Shown piece after piece: positions 8,238 to 16,166 of a DNA stretch of 18,974 nt; positions within the stretch are counted from its first letter, which is position 1, and each line of letters starts with the position of its first letter. The translations under genes and the position numbers were made by a program. Origin of the DNA: Myxococcales bacterium (GTDB taxonomy: Bacteria > Myxococcota_A > UBA9160 > SMWR01); NCBI GenBank assembly GCA_022572485.1, contig JACZVU010000035.1, positions 1 through 18,974 on the forward strand, given 5' to 3'. The notes under the pieces were generated by a model, which did not search any database, had not been told where the DNA came from, and saw only the letters and a list, made by a program, of their open reading frames with translations.

Positions 8238-9545
8238 ATGACGACTTGGAAGACGAAAATCCGTTCGCTGACGGATGCGGCCGGATTGATTGGGGTGCGG
8301 GACACGCTGGGTCTGCCGCTGGGTCCGGGTCAGCCGGCGGCCTTCGCCCACGCGCTTGGGGAACGAGATGATTTCGAAGAACTCATCGTATTCAGTGGGC
8401 TACTGACGGACCTCTTCCGTCTCTTCACCCGACGCGGCGTTCAGTTGCGCAGTGGATTCTTCGGACCCATCGAGCGAGGGCTCCGCGCGGCCGGCCACGA
8501 CGTGCGTTTCGTGCCCGCCGATTTCCGTCGATTTCGCAAAATCGCGACGACTCTGCACTCGCGAGTCATGGCCACTGCAGCGACACCGCCGGATGAGAGG
8601 GGGCAGATGAGCCTCTCGCTCCATGCGGGAGCCTCCGTTGACGAGTTGCACCGCGCGGGCCGTGACCCGGAGCGGCTGCTGATCGTGGAAGTGAATCCCG
8701 CGCTGCCGCGGACATTGGGAATCCCGCCCGAATTCCCGCACACACTCTCCATCGAGGAAGCGGATGTGATCGTCGAGAGTGGCCGGGCTCCTTTCGTTCT
8801 CGCTGATTCCCCCAGCACTCCCCTCGATCGGGCGATCGCTGAGTATGCGCTGCCGTATATCGAAAGCGGTGCGACGATTCAGACCGGAATCGGCGGTATG
8901 TCCGGTGAGCTCGCCAATCTCCTGGTCGAGCGCTCCGGCAGCGACTACGGGATACACACCGAGATGTTCACGACCGGACTCATGCGTCTACACGAAGCGG
9001 GCAAGGTCACGAACCGGAAAGGAATCCACGACGGTTTGTCGATCGCCACCTTTGCCGCAGGCACGCGGGAACTCTACGACTGGTTGGATGGCCGAGAAGA
9101 AGTGCGCTTCCTGCCCGTGGATCAGGTGAATTCCCCCTCGATCATCTCGCAGAATCGAAAATTCATTTCGATCAACGGCGCGCTGATGCTGGACCTCTTC
9201 GGTCAGGTTGTCGCCGATCGTGTTGGTGGACATCAGTATTCTGGCATCGGTGGGCACCTGGATTTTGTGTCAGGGGCCGCATTTTCGGATGGCGGCCATT
9301 CGTTGATCTGTCTGCCCTCGACGGTGGACATCCAAGGGCAGCGCATGTCGCGGATTTCGGCGACGCTCAAGCCCGGTGCATGCGTCACGACGCCGCGGCA
9401 CGAGGTCGATGTGGTGGTGACGGAGTTCGGGGCCGCCGAACTCGCTCTGCGCAGTGTCGAGGATCGAGCGGAAGCGCTCATCGCGATCGCGCACCCTGAT
9501 TTTCGTGACGAGCTCCAGGAGGCCTGGGAGCAAATTGGCGATTAG
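8238..9545 (+). CDS. Acetyl-CoA hydrolase / 4-hydroxybutyrate-type CoA-transferase family protein
   Basis: The 435-residue protein belongs to the family that moves CoA between carboxylates through a glutamyl-CoA intermediate (4-hydroxybutyrate, acetate or succinate CoA-transferases; some members hydrolyse acetyl-CoA). Visible motifs are VEVNPALPRT (150-159), the glycine loop QTGIGGMSGELANLL (215-229), the probable catalytic glutamate E242 in GIHTEMFTTG, and the C-terminal signature YSGIGGHLDFVSGA followed by GGHSLICLPST. Both family halves are complete. GGGAGG lies 13 bases before the ATG, a long spacing. The gabDT genes and the acyl-CoA genes nearby make a four-carbon acid such as 4-hydroxybutyrate a reasonable donor or acceptor, but sequence does not fix the substrate. 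It converges with the synthetase gene across a 49-bp gap without a clear terminator. Confidence 0.85.
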   Translation: MTTWKTKIRSLTDAAGLIGVRDTLGLPLGPGQPAAFAHALGERDDFEELIVFSGLLTDLFRLFTRRGVQLRSGFFGPIERGLRAAGHDVRFVPADFRRFRKIATTLHSRVMATAATPPDERGQMSLSLHAGASVDELHRAGRDPERLLIVEVNPALPRTLGIPPEFPHTLSIEEADVIVESGRAPFVLADSPSTPLDRAIAEYALPYIESGATIQTGIGGMSGELANLLVERSGSDYGIHTEMFTTGLMRLHEAGKVTNRKGIHDGLSIATFAAGTRELYDWLDGREEVRFLPVDQVNSPSIISQNRKFISINGALMLDLFGQVVADRVGGHQYSGIGGHLDFVSGAAFSDGGHSLICLPSTVDIQGQRMSRISATLKPGACVTTPRHEVDVVVTEFGAAELALRSVEDRAEALIAIAHPDFRDELQEAWEQIGD

Positions 9546-9594
9546 GCGGTAGCGGCGATGGGCGGCTCCCGAATTTCTCCACAGTACGCCGCGC

Positions 9595-10989
9595 TCACTC
9601 GTCGTCGATTGGGGTGGGCTCTTCCAGGTCATCCGCTTCAAGCAGCTGTGGGCGGCGCGTTCCGTAGCACGCGGCATGGCGCACGGCGATCAGGCCTTCT
9701 CGCAGGCTCCCGAGTGGTGTCACGCCGTTTTCACACAGTCGATCGGTGATCTTCTCGGGGACCATTTTCCCGAAGTTGCTGATCATGACAGATGCTCTGC
9801 CGATGCTGCCGTGTGCCTCGATGAACGAATTGCAGATGCTCTCCCAGCCGGAGAGGTCGCTGTACTGGGGCGCCGGGAAGTCGTGAATCAGGGCGACCGC
9901 GTCGTACTGCTCGCCTCTCAGCATGTCTTCGAAGCAGCGAACCTCGACGTTCTGGCTTGCCCCATATCTGCGTGTTGAAGTCGAAGGGGTTTGTCAGATT
10001 GACGAAGTCGGCGATGTATTCCTGGAAGTTCGCTTGCTGCTCGGTCGAGAGCGGCGGAAGTTCGACGCCGAGTTCCGATGCGAGATCCGCGACCATCACG
10101 GAATCCGCGCCCGAACAGGTCAGCACGCCCAGCTTGGTGCCCGCCAATGGCCCCGAGATGCAGAACATCTTGAGGGTCTCGATCAGCTCCGGGATGGTGC
10201 GAACGCGCACGACGCCCAATCGGTCGAATATCGCCTGGTAGAACCCATCCGACCCGGCCGGGGAGCCCGTGTGGTTCAAGGTCATTTGGCTACCGATCTC
10301 GGAGACACCGCTCTTGAGCGCGATGATCGGCTTGCTGGCGCGAAGCGCGCGGACCGCGGCGTGCCAGAACTTCGGAATATCGCGCAGCCCCTCGACGTAG
10401 AGTCCGATGGCGGGGACGCGCGGGTCGTCGATGAACACATCGATGAAGTCGCTCGCCTCGAGCACCGCCTGGTTGCCGTTGGAGATCAAGTAGGAGAGCG
10501 GCAACGCGCTGTCGGCCATGGTGAGAATCAGGCTCAGGTTTCCGCTTTGACTGATGATCGCCGCTCCCCGATCGACGGGTCTGCCGCCGTGGAAGTCAGC
10601 CCAGAGCGCTGCACGGTCGAGGTAGTTCAGGATGCCGTAACAATTCGGTCCGACCACCGCCATCTCGCCAGCGGCCTCTCGCAACCGGTCCTGCAGATCG
10701 GGCCTGCCCGATTCTGTGAAGCCCGCCGCAAAGCAGACCGCACCCGCACAACCCGACTTGCGAAGCTCTGCGAGCAGCTCGACGGTCAGCTCTGCGCGAA
10801 CCGCGAGGTATGCGGCATCCGGCGTTCCCGGGAGCTTCGCGAAAGAAGAACAGGTCACGACGCCCGCGATTTCGGGGTACTTGGGGTTTACGCCCAGATT
10901 TCGCCGTCATACCCGATCGCACGAGTCGCTTCGATCGGAACGGACAGGTCGTGCCCGCCCACGAAGACGATGCTCCTGGGATTCAGCAA
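9595..10989 (-). pseudogene. ADP-forming acyl-CoA synthetase alpha-subunit-like protein, two frameshifts
   Basis: Homologues convert an acyl-CoA, ADP and phosphate to acid, CoA and ATP, or the reverse. Three frames must be joined: 10989 to about 10890 (LLNPRSIVFVGG, N-terminal CoA-binding Rossmann part), about 10890 to 9957 (VNPKYPEIAG, VVGPNCYGI, IISQSGNLSLI, LNHTGSPAGSD with the probable phospho-histidine), and about 9957 to 9595 (FEDMLRGEQYDAV...IDDE). One base is missing near 10890, where the frame ends in TAA, and one extra base lies near 9957. Corrected, the product is about 464 residues, the size of a stand-alone alpha subunit; no ATP-grasp beta subunit is in the window. No ATG precedes the conserved start, so TTG at 10989 is a guess. 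Real decay and consensus error both remain possible. Confidence 0.8.
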
Positions 10990-11763
10990 GCGTTCGATGT
11001 TTTCGCGCCGGATCTCTTGCGCGGCAAGCTCGCTCTGATTAGCGGAGGGGGTACCGGAATTGGCTTTGCGGTGGCGCGCGAACTTGGAAGCCTCAGCGCC
11101 CGCGTCATCATCGCTGCACGTGACCTCGAAAGGCTCGAGGAGGCAGCCATCGCGTTGAGGTCCGAGGGAATCGAAGCCCACGCGCACGCTGTCAACATCC
11201 GCGATGAGATCCAGGTCGAGGCGCTCTTCGAAACCATCGTCGAGCAGCACGGACTGCCCGATATCCTCGTCAACAACTCCGGTGGGCAGTTCGAAGCTCC
11301 CGCGGTGAAGATTTCAGCGAATGGCTTTCGTTCGGTCGTGGACCTGAATCTAAACGGTACCTGGCACATGAGTTCGGCGTTCGGGCGCAGATTGCTCGAT
11401 GCCGGTAAACCCGGAGACATCGTGAACATCGCGATTGTGGTGAACAATGGATCGCCCAGATACGTGCACGGTGCTGCTGCACGGGCGGGCGTGATCAATT
11501 TGACCAAGACGCTGGCCCGCGAATGGGGGAGCGCTGGCATTCGCGTAAACGCGATCGCAGGCGGGACGATCGATACACCCGCGCTTGAGCAATACGACCG
11601 AGCGGCCCTGGATGCCGGGATCGAAAAGTTGCCGATTGCGCGTGCGGGGACCGCACGAGAGATGGCGCTAGCAGTCGTTCATCTCGTTTCCCCGGCGGGC
11701 GCGTACACCACGGGCTCTACGTTGGACGTGGATGGGGGCGAGCATATGGGCGGAACGTGGTGA
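10951..11763 (+). CDS. Short-chain dehydrogenase, PECR/DECR-like enoyl-CoA reductase
   Basis: This Rossmann-fold NAD(P)H oxidoreductase resembles peroxisomal trans-2-enoyl-CoA reductase. It shows SGGGTGIGFAVARELG (cofactor site), an NNSGG version of NNAG, VVDLNLNGTW, INLTKTLAREWGSAGIRVNAIAGG and the C-terminal TGSTLDVDGG. The usual YxxxK is not present: the aligned stretch reads VHGAAARAGVINLTK, as in PECR/DECR relatives (VHSGAARAGV in human PECR). A 2-enoyl-CoA substrate therefore fits better than a classical alcohol. The start is unsure. The conserved part begins near 10993 (FDVFAPDLLRGK) and no ATG is near. GTG at 10951 is offered, while the ATG at 10810 lies deep in the opposite gene. It is followed after 19 bp by the CaiD-like gene, and the two are surely cotranscribed. 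Confidence 0.8.
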   Translation: MPAHEDDAPGIQQAFDVFAPDLLRGKLALISGGGTGIGFAVARELGSLSARVIIAARDLERLEEAAIALRSEGIEAHAHAVNIRDEIQVEALFETIVEQHGLPDILVNNSGGQFEAPAVKISANGFRSVVDLNLNGTWHMSSAFGRRLLDAGKPGDIVNIAIVVNNGSPRYVHGAAARAGVINLTKTLAREWGSAGIRVNAIAGGTIDTPALEQYDRAALDAGIEKLPIARAGTAREMALAVVHLVSPAGAYTTGSTLDVDGGEHMGGTW

Positions 11764-11782
11764 TCGCCGGGAGGCGAAGTCG

Positions 11783-12565
11783 ATGATAGATGGCGTTCGG
11801 ACCGAGCGGCGAGGCGCGGTGATGACCGTGATTCTCGATCGGCCCACAGCGAATGCGATCGACGGCGCGACGAGTCGCGCGCTCGGAGCGGCCTTCATCG
11901 AGTATCGCGATGATCCGGAGCTTCGCGCGGCGATCGTCACGGCGGCCGGGGAGCGGTTCTTCTCGGCGGGTTGGGATCTGAACAGCGCCGAGGCAGAGTC
12001 TGTTGAAGTCGACAACGGACCGGGCGGCTTCGCGGGACTCACCGAGCTGTTCGACCTGCAAAAGCCCGTGATCGCAGCGGTCAACGGGATGGCTGTGGGC
12101 GGCGGATTCGAACTCGCGCTTTCGTGTGACTTGATCGTGGCCTCGGAGCACGCCGAATTTTTCCTGCCCGAGATCAACATCGGTATCGCACCCGATGCGG
12201 GCGGCGCGATTCGGCTGCCGCGCAGGATTCCGTATCACGTAGCGATGGAGATGATGCTCAGCGGGCGCCGCATCTCCGCCGCCGAAGCGCAACGCTGGGG
12301 GCTCGTCAATCGGGTCGTCGCCAAAGAAAATCTGATCGCTGAGGCAAACACGCTCGCCGACGAAATTGCCACCAAGGCGCCACTCGCGGTTGCGGCGATC
12401 AAGGAGATTGTCACGTCGACCGCCGCGTTGAGCGAACGCGCGGCCTTTGAGTTGCTTCGCAGCGGCAAGCTCGAGCGCTACGAACAGATGCTGCGGTCGG
12501 ACGATTTCGTTGAAGGCGCCAGGGCTTTTAACGAAAAGCGACCTCCCGTCTGGCAGGGTCGATAG
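11783..12565 (+). CDS. caiD: Enoyl-CoA hydratase/isomerase family protein, CaiD-like
   Basis: This is a crotonase-fold enzyme of 260 residues. It has the oxyanion-hole segment ERFFSAGWDL (57-66), GMAVGGGFELALSCD (102-116) and FFLPEINIGIAPDAGG (126-141). Its catalytic glutamates fall at E110 and E130, next to the E111/E131 pair of E. coli CaiD (261 residues), and LDRPTANAIDGATSRALG also follows the CaiD pattern. Carnitinyl-CoA/crotonobetainyl-CoA hydration is the best-matching reaction, although many environmental CaiD-like proteins act on other branched or short enoyl-CoAs. GGGAGG lies eight bases before the ATG, which is preferred over an ATG at 11732 inside the upstream reductase gene. With the reductase and the adjacent acyl-CoA ligase it forms a probable acyl-CoA degradation cluster. 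No CaiB-type transferase or betaine transporter is in view. Confidence 0.85.
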   Translation: MIDGVRTERRGAVMTVILDRPTANAIDGATSRALGAAFIEYRDDPELRAAIVTAAGERFFSAGWDLNSAEAESVEVDNGPGGFAGLTELFDLQKPVIAAVNGMAVGGGFELALSCDLIVASEHAEFFLPEINIGIAPDAGGAIRLPRRIPYHVAMEMMLSGRRISAAEAQRWGLVNRVVAKENLIAEANTLADEIATKAPLAVAAIKEIVTSTAALSERAAFELLRSGKLERYEQMLRSDDFVEGARAFNEKRPPVWQGR

Positions 12566-12633
12566 TTCGCGGACCCGAGCGCGCTGCGAGCACACCCGGC
12601 AAAACACTTTCAGGTTACGGTTTCGCCGTACCG

Positions 12634-12837
12634 TCAGCGCTTGCCGATCGCCCCGTTTCGTTTTGCCTGCCAAAAGGCCTGCGGGCCGGGGCTGCCGCTG
12701 ACGCCACCTCCAGCGTGCGTGGCGCTCGACGCGTTGTAGAGTTCGCGAATCGGTGTCCGATCATCCGCGTATCCGGGCGCGGGGCGCATGTGGAAGAGCT
12801 GATCTTGTGTGAACATCGAAAAGAAGTGGATCCCTCC
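12634..12837 (-). pseudogene. C-terminal remnant of a PYROXD2/phytoene-dehydrogenase-like FAD oxidoreductase
   Basis: About 67 residues in one minus-strand frame match the extreme C-terminus of this flavoprotein family: GGIHFFSMFTQDQLFHMRPA, then PGYADDRTPIRELYNASSA and THAGGGVSGSPG, ending QAKRNGAIGKR and a stop at 12634-12636. In intact relatives this segment closes the FAD-binding domain of a protein of roughly 500 residues. The FAD-binding GxGxxG N-terminus and everything between are absent. Upstream the frame becomes unrelated sequence at the dispersed element and the end of the repeat-protein gene. I read it as a truncated gene stub, too short to work alone. The family call is by motif recall, not by search. 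Confidence 0.7.
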
Positions 12838-12862
12838 TTGGGCGCCCGCTGATCGGATCGAC

Positions 12863-15800
12863 CTATCGCTTCCACCAGAAACGGTGGAAGCTCCCGCAAT
12901 CAAGTGTCCCGAATTTCTCTCCGGCCAACTTCGTGCCAGCCGGTACGTCAACGGACGCGTCACCATCGAAGCGGTGATCGACGATTCCATCGAAGTCGAT
13001 GTCCTCGTCTTGCCTCGAAGCGCCGCCCGGCCCCACTGAGATCGTGACATCGGGTCTACGATCGTTGTTCGTGTCGATATCCGTCCGTACGCGGTCGCCG
13101 CCCTCGTACACCTCTCGGGTGTCCGCCAGGCCGTTTCCCGTCGTATCGATCAAAGCCTCGACCACCACGCCACCGACGACGATCGCGCGCACATTGAGCT
13201 TCTTGCCTTCGGCATCCAGTAGGCATTGTGCAGTCACTTCGCCGGCCGCGTTTAGGAACAACTTCTTTTCCGGGTTGCGACCGCCTTCGCCCACAGTCTC
13301 CAAAACGGTCAAGACTCCGTTGGAATCGAAATGGTTCAAGAGCTGAGGCCAACCCTTACCCAACGTGTCCTGTCCCTGTCGTACCAGAACTTCCTTCTCG
13401 TAGTAGTTCCAGATGTCGGTTTTGCAATCCCCGGTGCTATCCCGATACTCGGCCCGAACCTTTCCAGCGGAATCGAACCACTGCTTCAGGTCGATGCAGC
13501 CCCCCGCATCGGTGTCTTGCTCGAGGCGCTCGATCTTGCCGTTCTTGAAATAGAGGCTCCGGTCTGGTTTTCCGTCTCCGTTTTGGTCTTCTTCCTTCTT
13601 GACGATGTTCCCATTGGCGTCGCTCGTGAGCCAGGTATCCATCTTGCCATTGAAGTTGGTATCCACCTCCTGGACCCGCTCGCCCTTTGCACCCACTCGG
13701 TTGCGCAGATCCACGACGCCGTTGAAGTCGTTGTCCTCTTCCTGGCGTGCAATCACGTCGCCGTCAAAGTAGATGAAGAGGTCTGGTTTCCCGTCGCCGT
13801 TGCGGTCCTTCTCGGCCCGTACCTTCTTGCCCGCTTCGTAGAAGGTGACGGTTTCGAATCTCCCGTCGTGGTTGGCGTCCTCTTCGACGCGCTCCGGGCG
13901 CTCCTGCTCGTCAAAGTGAGTGATTAGGTCGAATTGCTTGTTGGCGTTTCGATCTTCGCGCTGGATGGTTTTTCGACCATTCTCGTACTCGATCACCAAC
14001 TCCGGGACGCCATCGCCATCGAGATCGACTTCCGTGCGGTGGGGCTTGCCATCTCTGTGGATCGTGACCAACTCGAATCGGCCGTCAAAATCCTGATCGA
14101 CTTCATCGCGAATGAGAACGCCCTCTTGGTAGATGTTCTTGTGGTCCGGGCGGCCATCGGCGTTCGTATCGATCTCGTCTCTCGCCGGGCGGTTCTCGTC
14201 ATCAAAGTAGACGACGACATCCGGTTTGCCATCTCCGCTGGTGTCGCGGCGTTGGATCTTTTCTCGGCCGTTTTCGAAGATTATCGTCAAATCGAAGCGC
14301 CCATCGCCCTGGGTGTCGCGCTGTTGACGGACTCGAATGTTCTCTTCGAAGTGGGTGACGACGTCGTATTTTCCATCGTTTCGGGTGTCTCGCTCCTCTC
14401 GGATTTTGATTCCATCGCGATACGTGATTGCGGTGTCGAAACTTCCGTTCCCTGTGGTATCGCGCTCCTCGCGTTGCGTGTTGCCGAGCGCATCGAGTGT
14501 TCCGCGGAAATCGATCCGGCCGTCGAAGTCGGTGTCCTCCTCGAAGCTCGATGGCTTGCCGTCCGTGAACGAGAATTTTCGGTCGACCTTCCCGTCGCGA
14601 TTCCGGTCTTCCTCGAGCGTAATGGGGGCGCCGTCGCGATCGTTGGTGCGCCAACTGTCAATCTTCTGATCTCCATCGGTGTCGCGACGTACTGAAATCT
14701 CTTTGCGACTTTCGGGATCGAGTTCGATCCAGGAGTCGATAGCGCCATTGTAATCCGTGTCTTGCTCCTGCCGAATCAGCGCACCGTTCGACGCATAGAA
14801 ATTCCAGAGATCGGAGCGGCCATCGCCATTTTCATCCAATTCGGCGCGGACTAGTTTTTCATCTTCGAAGAATTCGACTCGCTCGATCTGGCCCTTCTCT
14901 TTCACGAAGCGGCGGGCTCGCTTTCCAAACTCGTATTCGATGGTGATTTCGAAGTGACCGTCGTGGTCCTCATCGAGCTCCTCGATTTCCACTTCACCCT
15001 CCTCGTTGAACGTGTAGCGGGCGTCGGGTTTTCCATCGGCGTTGCGGTCCTCGAATTGTCTGATTTTTTCCCCATCACGGAATTCGATCACCGTATCCTT
15101 GCGGCCGTCTCCCGTGGTGTCGGCATCTCGGCGGATCGGGATTTCGCCATCCATGATGGTGATGACGTCGGCGTCGCCATTCCCGTTGGTGTCTTCTTCT
15201 TCCCGCACGCGCTTTCCGTTCGTGTAGAAGCGAAAGAGGTTGATTTTACCGTCTCCGTTGCTGTCGATTTCCTCGCGTTCTATCTTTCCCGTGGCATCGA
15301 GGTGGACCACGCGCTCCGGCTTCCCGTCGCCGTCCTGGTCCTGAATCTGGGTGCGTTCGATACCGTTTCGATAGTGGGCGACGCGATCGAAATGCCCATC
15401 GCCGGTGGTATCGGCCTGTTTCTTGGTGATGACGCCCGCTTCGAAGAAGCTGAGGACGTCCTTCTCGCCATCGCCGGTCGTGTCTTCTTCGAGTCGCACC
15501 TTGACATCGCTCTCGTAGTAAATCGCAGTGTCGTATCTTCCACCTCCGGTAGTGTCCTGCTCTTCTACGCTTTTGCTGCCATCGGGGTTGAAGCGCGCGC
15601 GGACGTCCGGGCGTCCACTGTGATCCTTGTCTGCCTCGATGGAGACGACGACGCCATCCTTGTAGGTGGTGATGCGATCGGGCTTGCCGTCGAAGTTGGT
15701 GTCCTCTTCGAGGCGTTCGGGCTGTCCATCCTTGTAGGTGAGGGTGGTGTCGGCCTTGCCGTCGGCGTTCTTGTCGTCGAGCTGGATGCTCGCCTTGCCG

Positions 15801-16120
15801 TCTTTGTATTGGATCCAGCGATCGGGTTTTCCGTCTCCGTGGGTGTCTTGTTCCTGGCGGCTGGGTTCGCCGTTGTGTTCGTAGAAGATCCAGACATCGA
15901 TGGCACCGTTGAGGTCGGTGTCCTTTTCGGCGCGTTCGGGTTTGCCGCTGACGTAGTAGACGAACTCGTCGAATTTGCAGTCTTTGTTGTGGTCGACGTG
16001 CTTCTCGTGGATATCTTCGTTTTCGTCGTAGAGGAGCTCGATGGAAGGGCAGGCCGCGTGGGCGCTGGTGAGCGGCACGAGAACCGCGCCCAACAGCGCG
16101 AGGAAGGGTGCGAGAGCCAT
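12863..16120 (-). CDS. Giant secreted protein of about 38 aspartate-rich (DxDxDGxxD-type) repeats
   Basis: The product is about 1085 residues. It starts with a signal peptide (hydrophobic core LALLGAVLVPL, SAHA-A cleavage), so it is periplasmic or exported. After a cap with two cysteines (about 24 and 48) come about 38 units, mostly 24-26 residues long. Each has a calcium-loop-like D-x-[ND]-x-[DN]-G-x-x-D, then hydrophobic-aromatic, a DG/NG turn, and an R-x-E-x ending. The spacing resembles thrombospondin type 3 and dockerin loops, but the loop is joined to two short predicted strands. Two longer units lack the loop (after units 14 and 35). Units 33 and 34 each carry a Cys near the loop. The last twelve residues (DCGSFHRFWWKR) come from a dispersed DNA element. 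ATG at 16120 is chosen; GTG at 16135 is possible. It lies 46 bp after the TonB-like gene. Its function is unknown; Ca-stabilised adhesion, surface or envelope-spanning roles are inference. Confidence 0.85.
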   Translation of the reverse strand: MALAPFLALLGAVLVPLTSAHAACPSIELLYDENEDIHEKHVDHNKDCKFDEFVYYVSGKPERAEKDTDLNGAIDVWIFYEHNGEPSRQEQDTHGDGKPDRWIQYKDGKASIQLDDKNADGKADTTLTYKDGQPERLEEDTNFDGKPDRITTYKDGVVVSIEADKDHSGRPDVRARFNPDGSKSVEEQDTTGGGRYDTAIYYESDVKVRLEEDTTGDGEKDVLSFFEAGVITKKQADTTGDGHFDRVAHYRNGIERTQIQDQDGDGKPERVVHLDATGKIEREEIDSNGDGKINLFRFYTNGKRVREEEDTNGNGDADVITIMDGEIPIRRDADTTGDGRKDTVIEFRDGEKIRQFEDRNADGKPDARYTFNEEGEVEIEELDEDHDGHFEITIEYEFGKRARRFVKEKGQIERVEFFEDEKLVRAELDENGDGRSDLWNFYASNGALIRQEQDTDYNGAIDSWIELDPESRKEISVRRDTDGDQKIDSWRTNDRDGAPITLEEDRNRDGKVDRKFSFTDGKPSSFEEDTDFDGRIDFRGTLDALGNTQREERDTTGNGSFDTAITYRDGIKIREERDTRNDGKYDVVTHFEENIRVRQQRDTQGDGRFDLTIIFENGREKIQRRDTSGDGKPDVVVYFDDENRPARDEIDTNADGRPDHKNIYQEGVLIRDEVDQDFDGRFELVTIHRDGKPHRTEVDLDGDGVPELVIEYENGRKTIQREDRNANKQFDLITHFDEQERPERVEEDANHDGRFETVTFYEAGKKVRAEKDRNGDGKPDLFIYFDGDVIARQEEDNDFNGVVDLRNRVGAKGERVQEVDTNFNGKMDTWLTSDANGNIVKKEEDQNGDGKPDRSLYFKNGKIERLEQDTDAGGCIDLKQWFDSAGKVRAEYRDSTGDCKTDIWNYYEKEVLVRQGQDTLGKGWPQLLNHFDSNGVLTVLETVGEGGRNPEKKLFLNAAGEVTAQCLLDAEGKKLNVRAIVVGGVVVEALIDTTGNGLADTREVYEGGDRVRTDIDTNNDRRPDVTISVGPGGASRQDEDIDFDGIVDHRFDGDASVDVPAGTKLAGEKFGTLDCGSFHRFWWKR
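12867..12902. repeat. Dispersed hairpin element, copy 2, at the 3' end of the repeat-protein gene
   Basis: GCTTCCACC and GGTGGAAGC form a perfect 9-bp stem around AGAAAC, followed by CTCCCGCAATC. The element matches 7993-8028 at about 29 of 36 positions. On the minus strand it encodes the final residues of the giant repeat protein and is adjacent to the stop codon. The oxidoreductase stub begins about 30 bp further on. No T-run follows, so a terminator role is doubtful. Confidence 0.65.
12932..15922 (-). repeat. Tandem protein-coding repeat array, about 72-nt period
   Basis: This is the part of the giant gene that codes for the DxDxDGxxD units, from unit 1 (DTDLNGAID, residue 67) to unit 38 (DIDFDGIVD, residue 1040). 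The period is mostly 72-78 nt. DNA copies have diverged strongly while the loop Asp/Gly positions, the aromatic and the R-x-E ending persist. This points to old duplication kept by selection on the protein, not to recent slippage. Confidence 0.85.
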
Positions 16121-16166
16121 CGCGACAGCGGCCACTCGGCAGCCCCGCCAGTTTGATTCGGTCCGA

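Noticed and set aside
10810..10950. ATG at 10810 as the start of the reductase gene
   Set aside because: It lies about 140 bp inside the conserved part of the opposite synthetase gene, and the added residues are basic, low-complexity text unlike the family.
12932..15922. A CRISPR-like regular array
   Set aside because: The regular period is a coding repeat of about 24 residues in one frame; there are no identical short repeats separated by unique spacers.
14954..16156. A 400-codon open frame on the plus strand opposite the giant repeat gene
   Set aside because: It is antisense to Asp/Glu/Gly-rich repeats; the complement of GAx and GGx codons yields Val/Ile/Leu/Ala-rich text without stops. 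No start context or family motif is seen. The same applies to 13331-13927 and 13934-14695.
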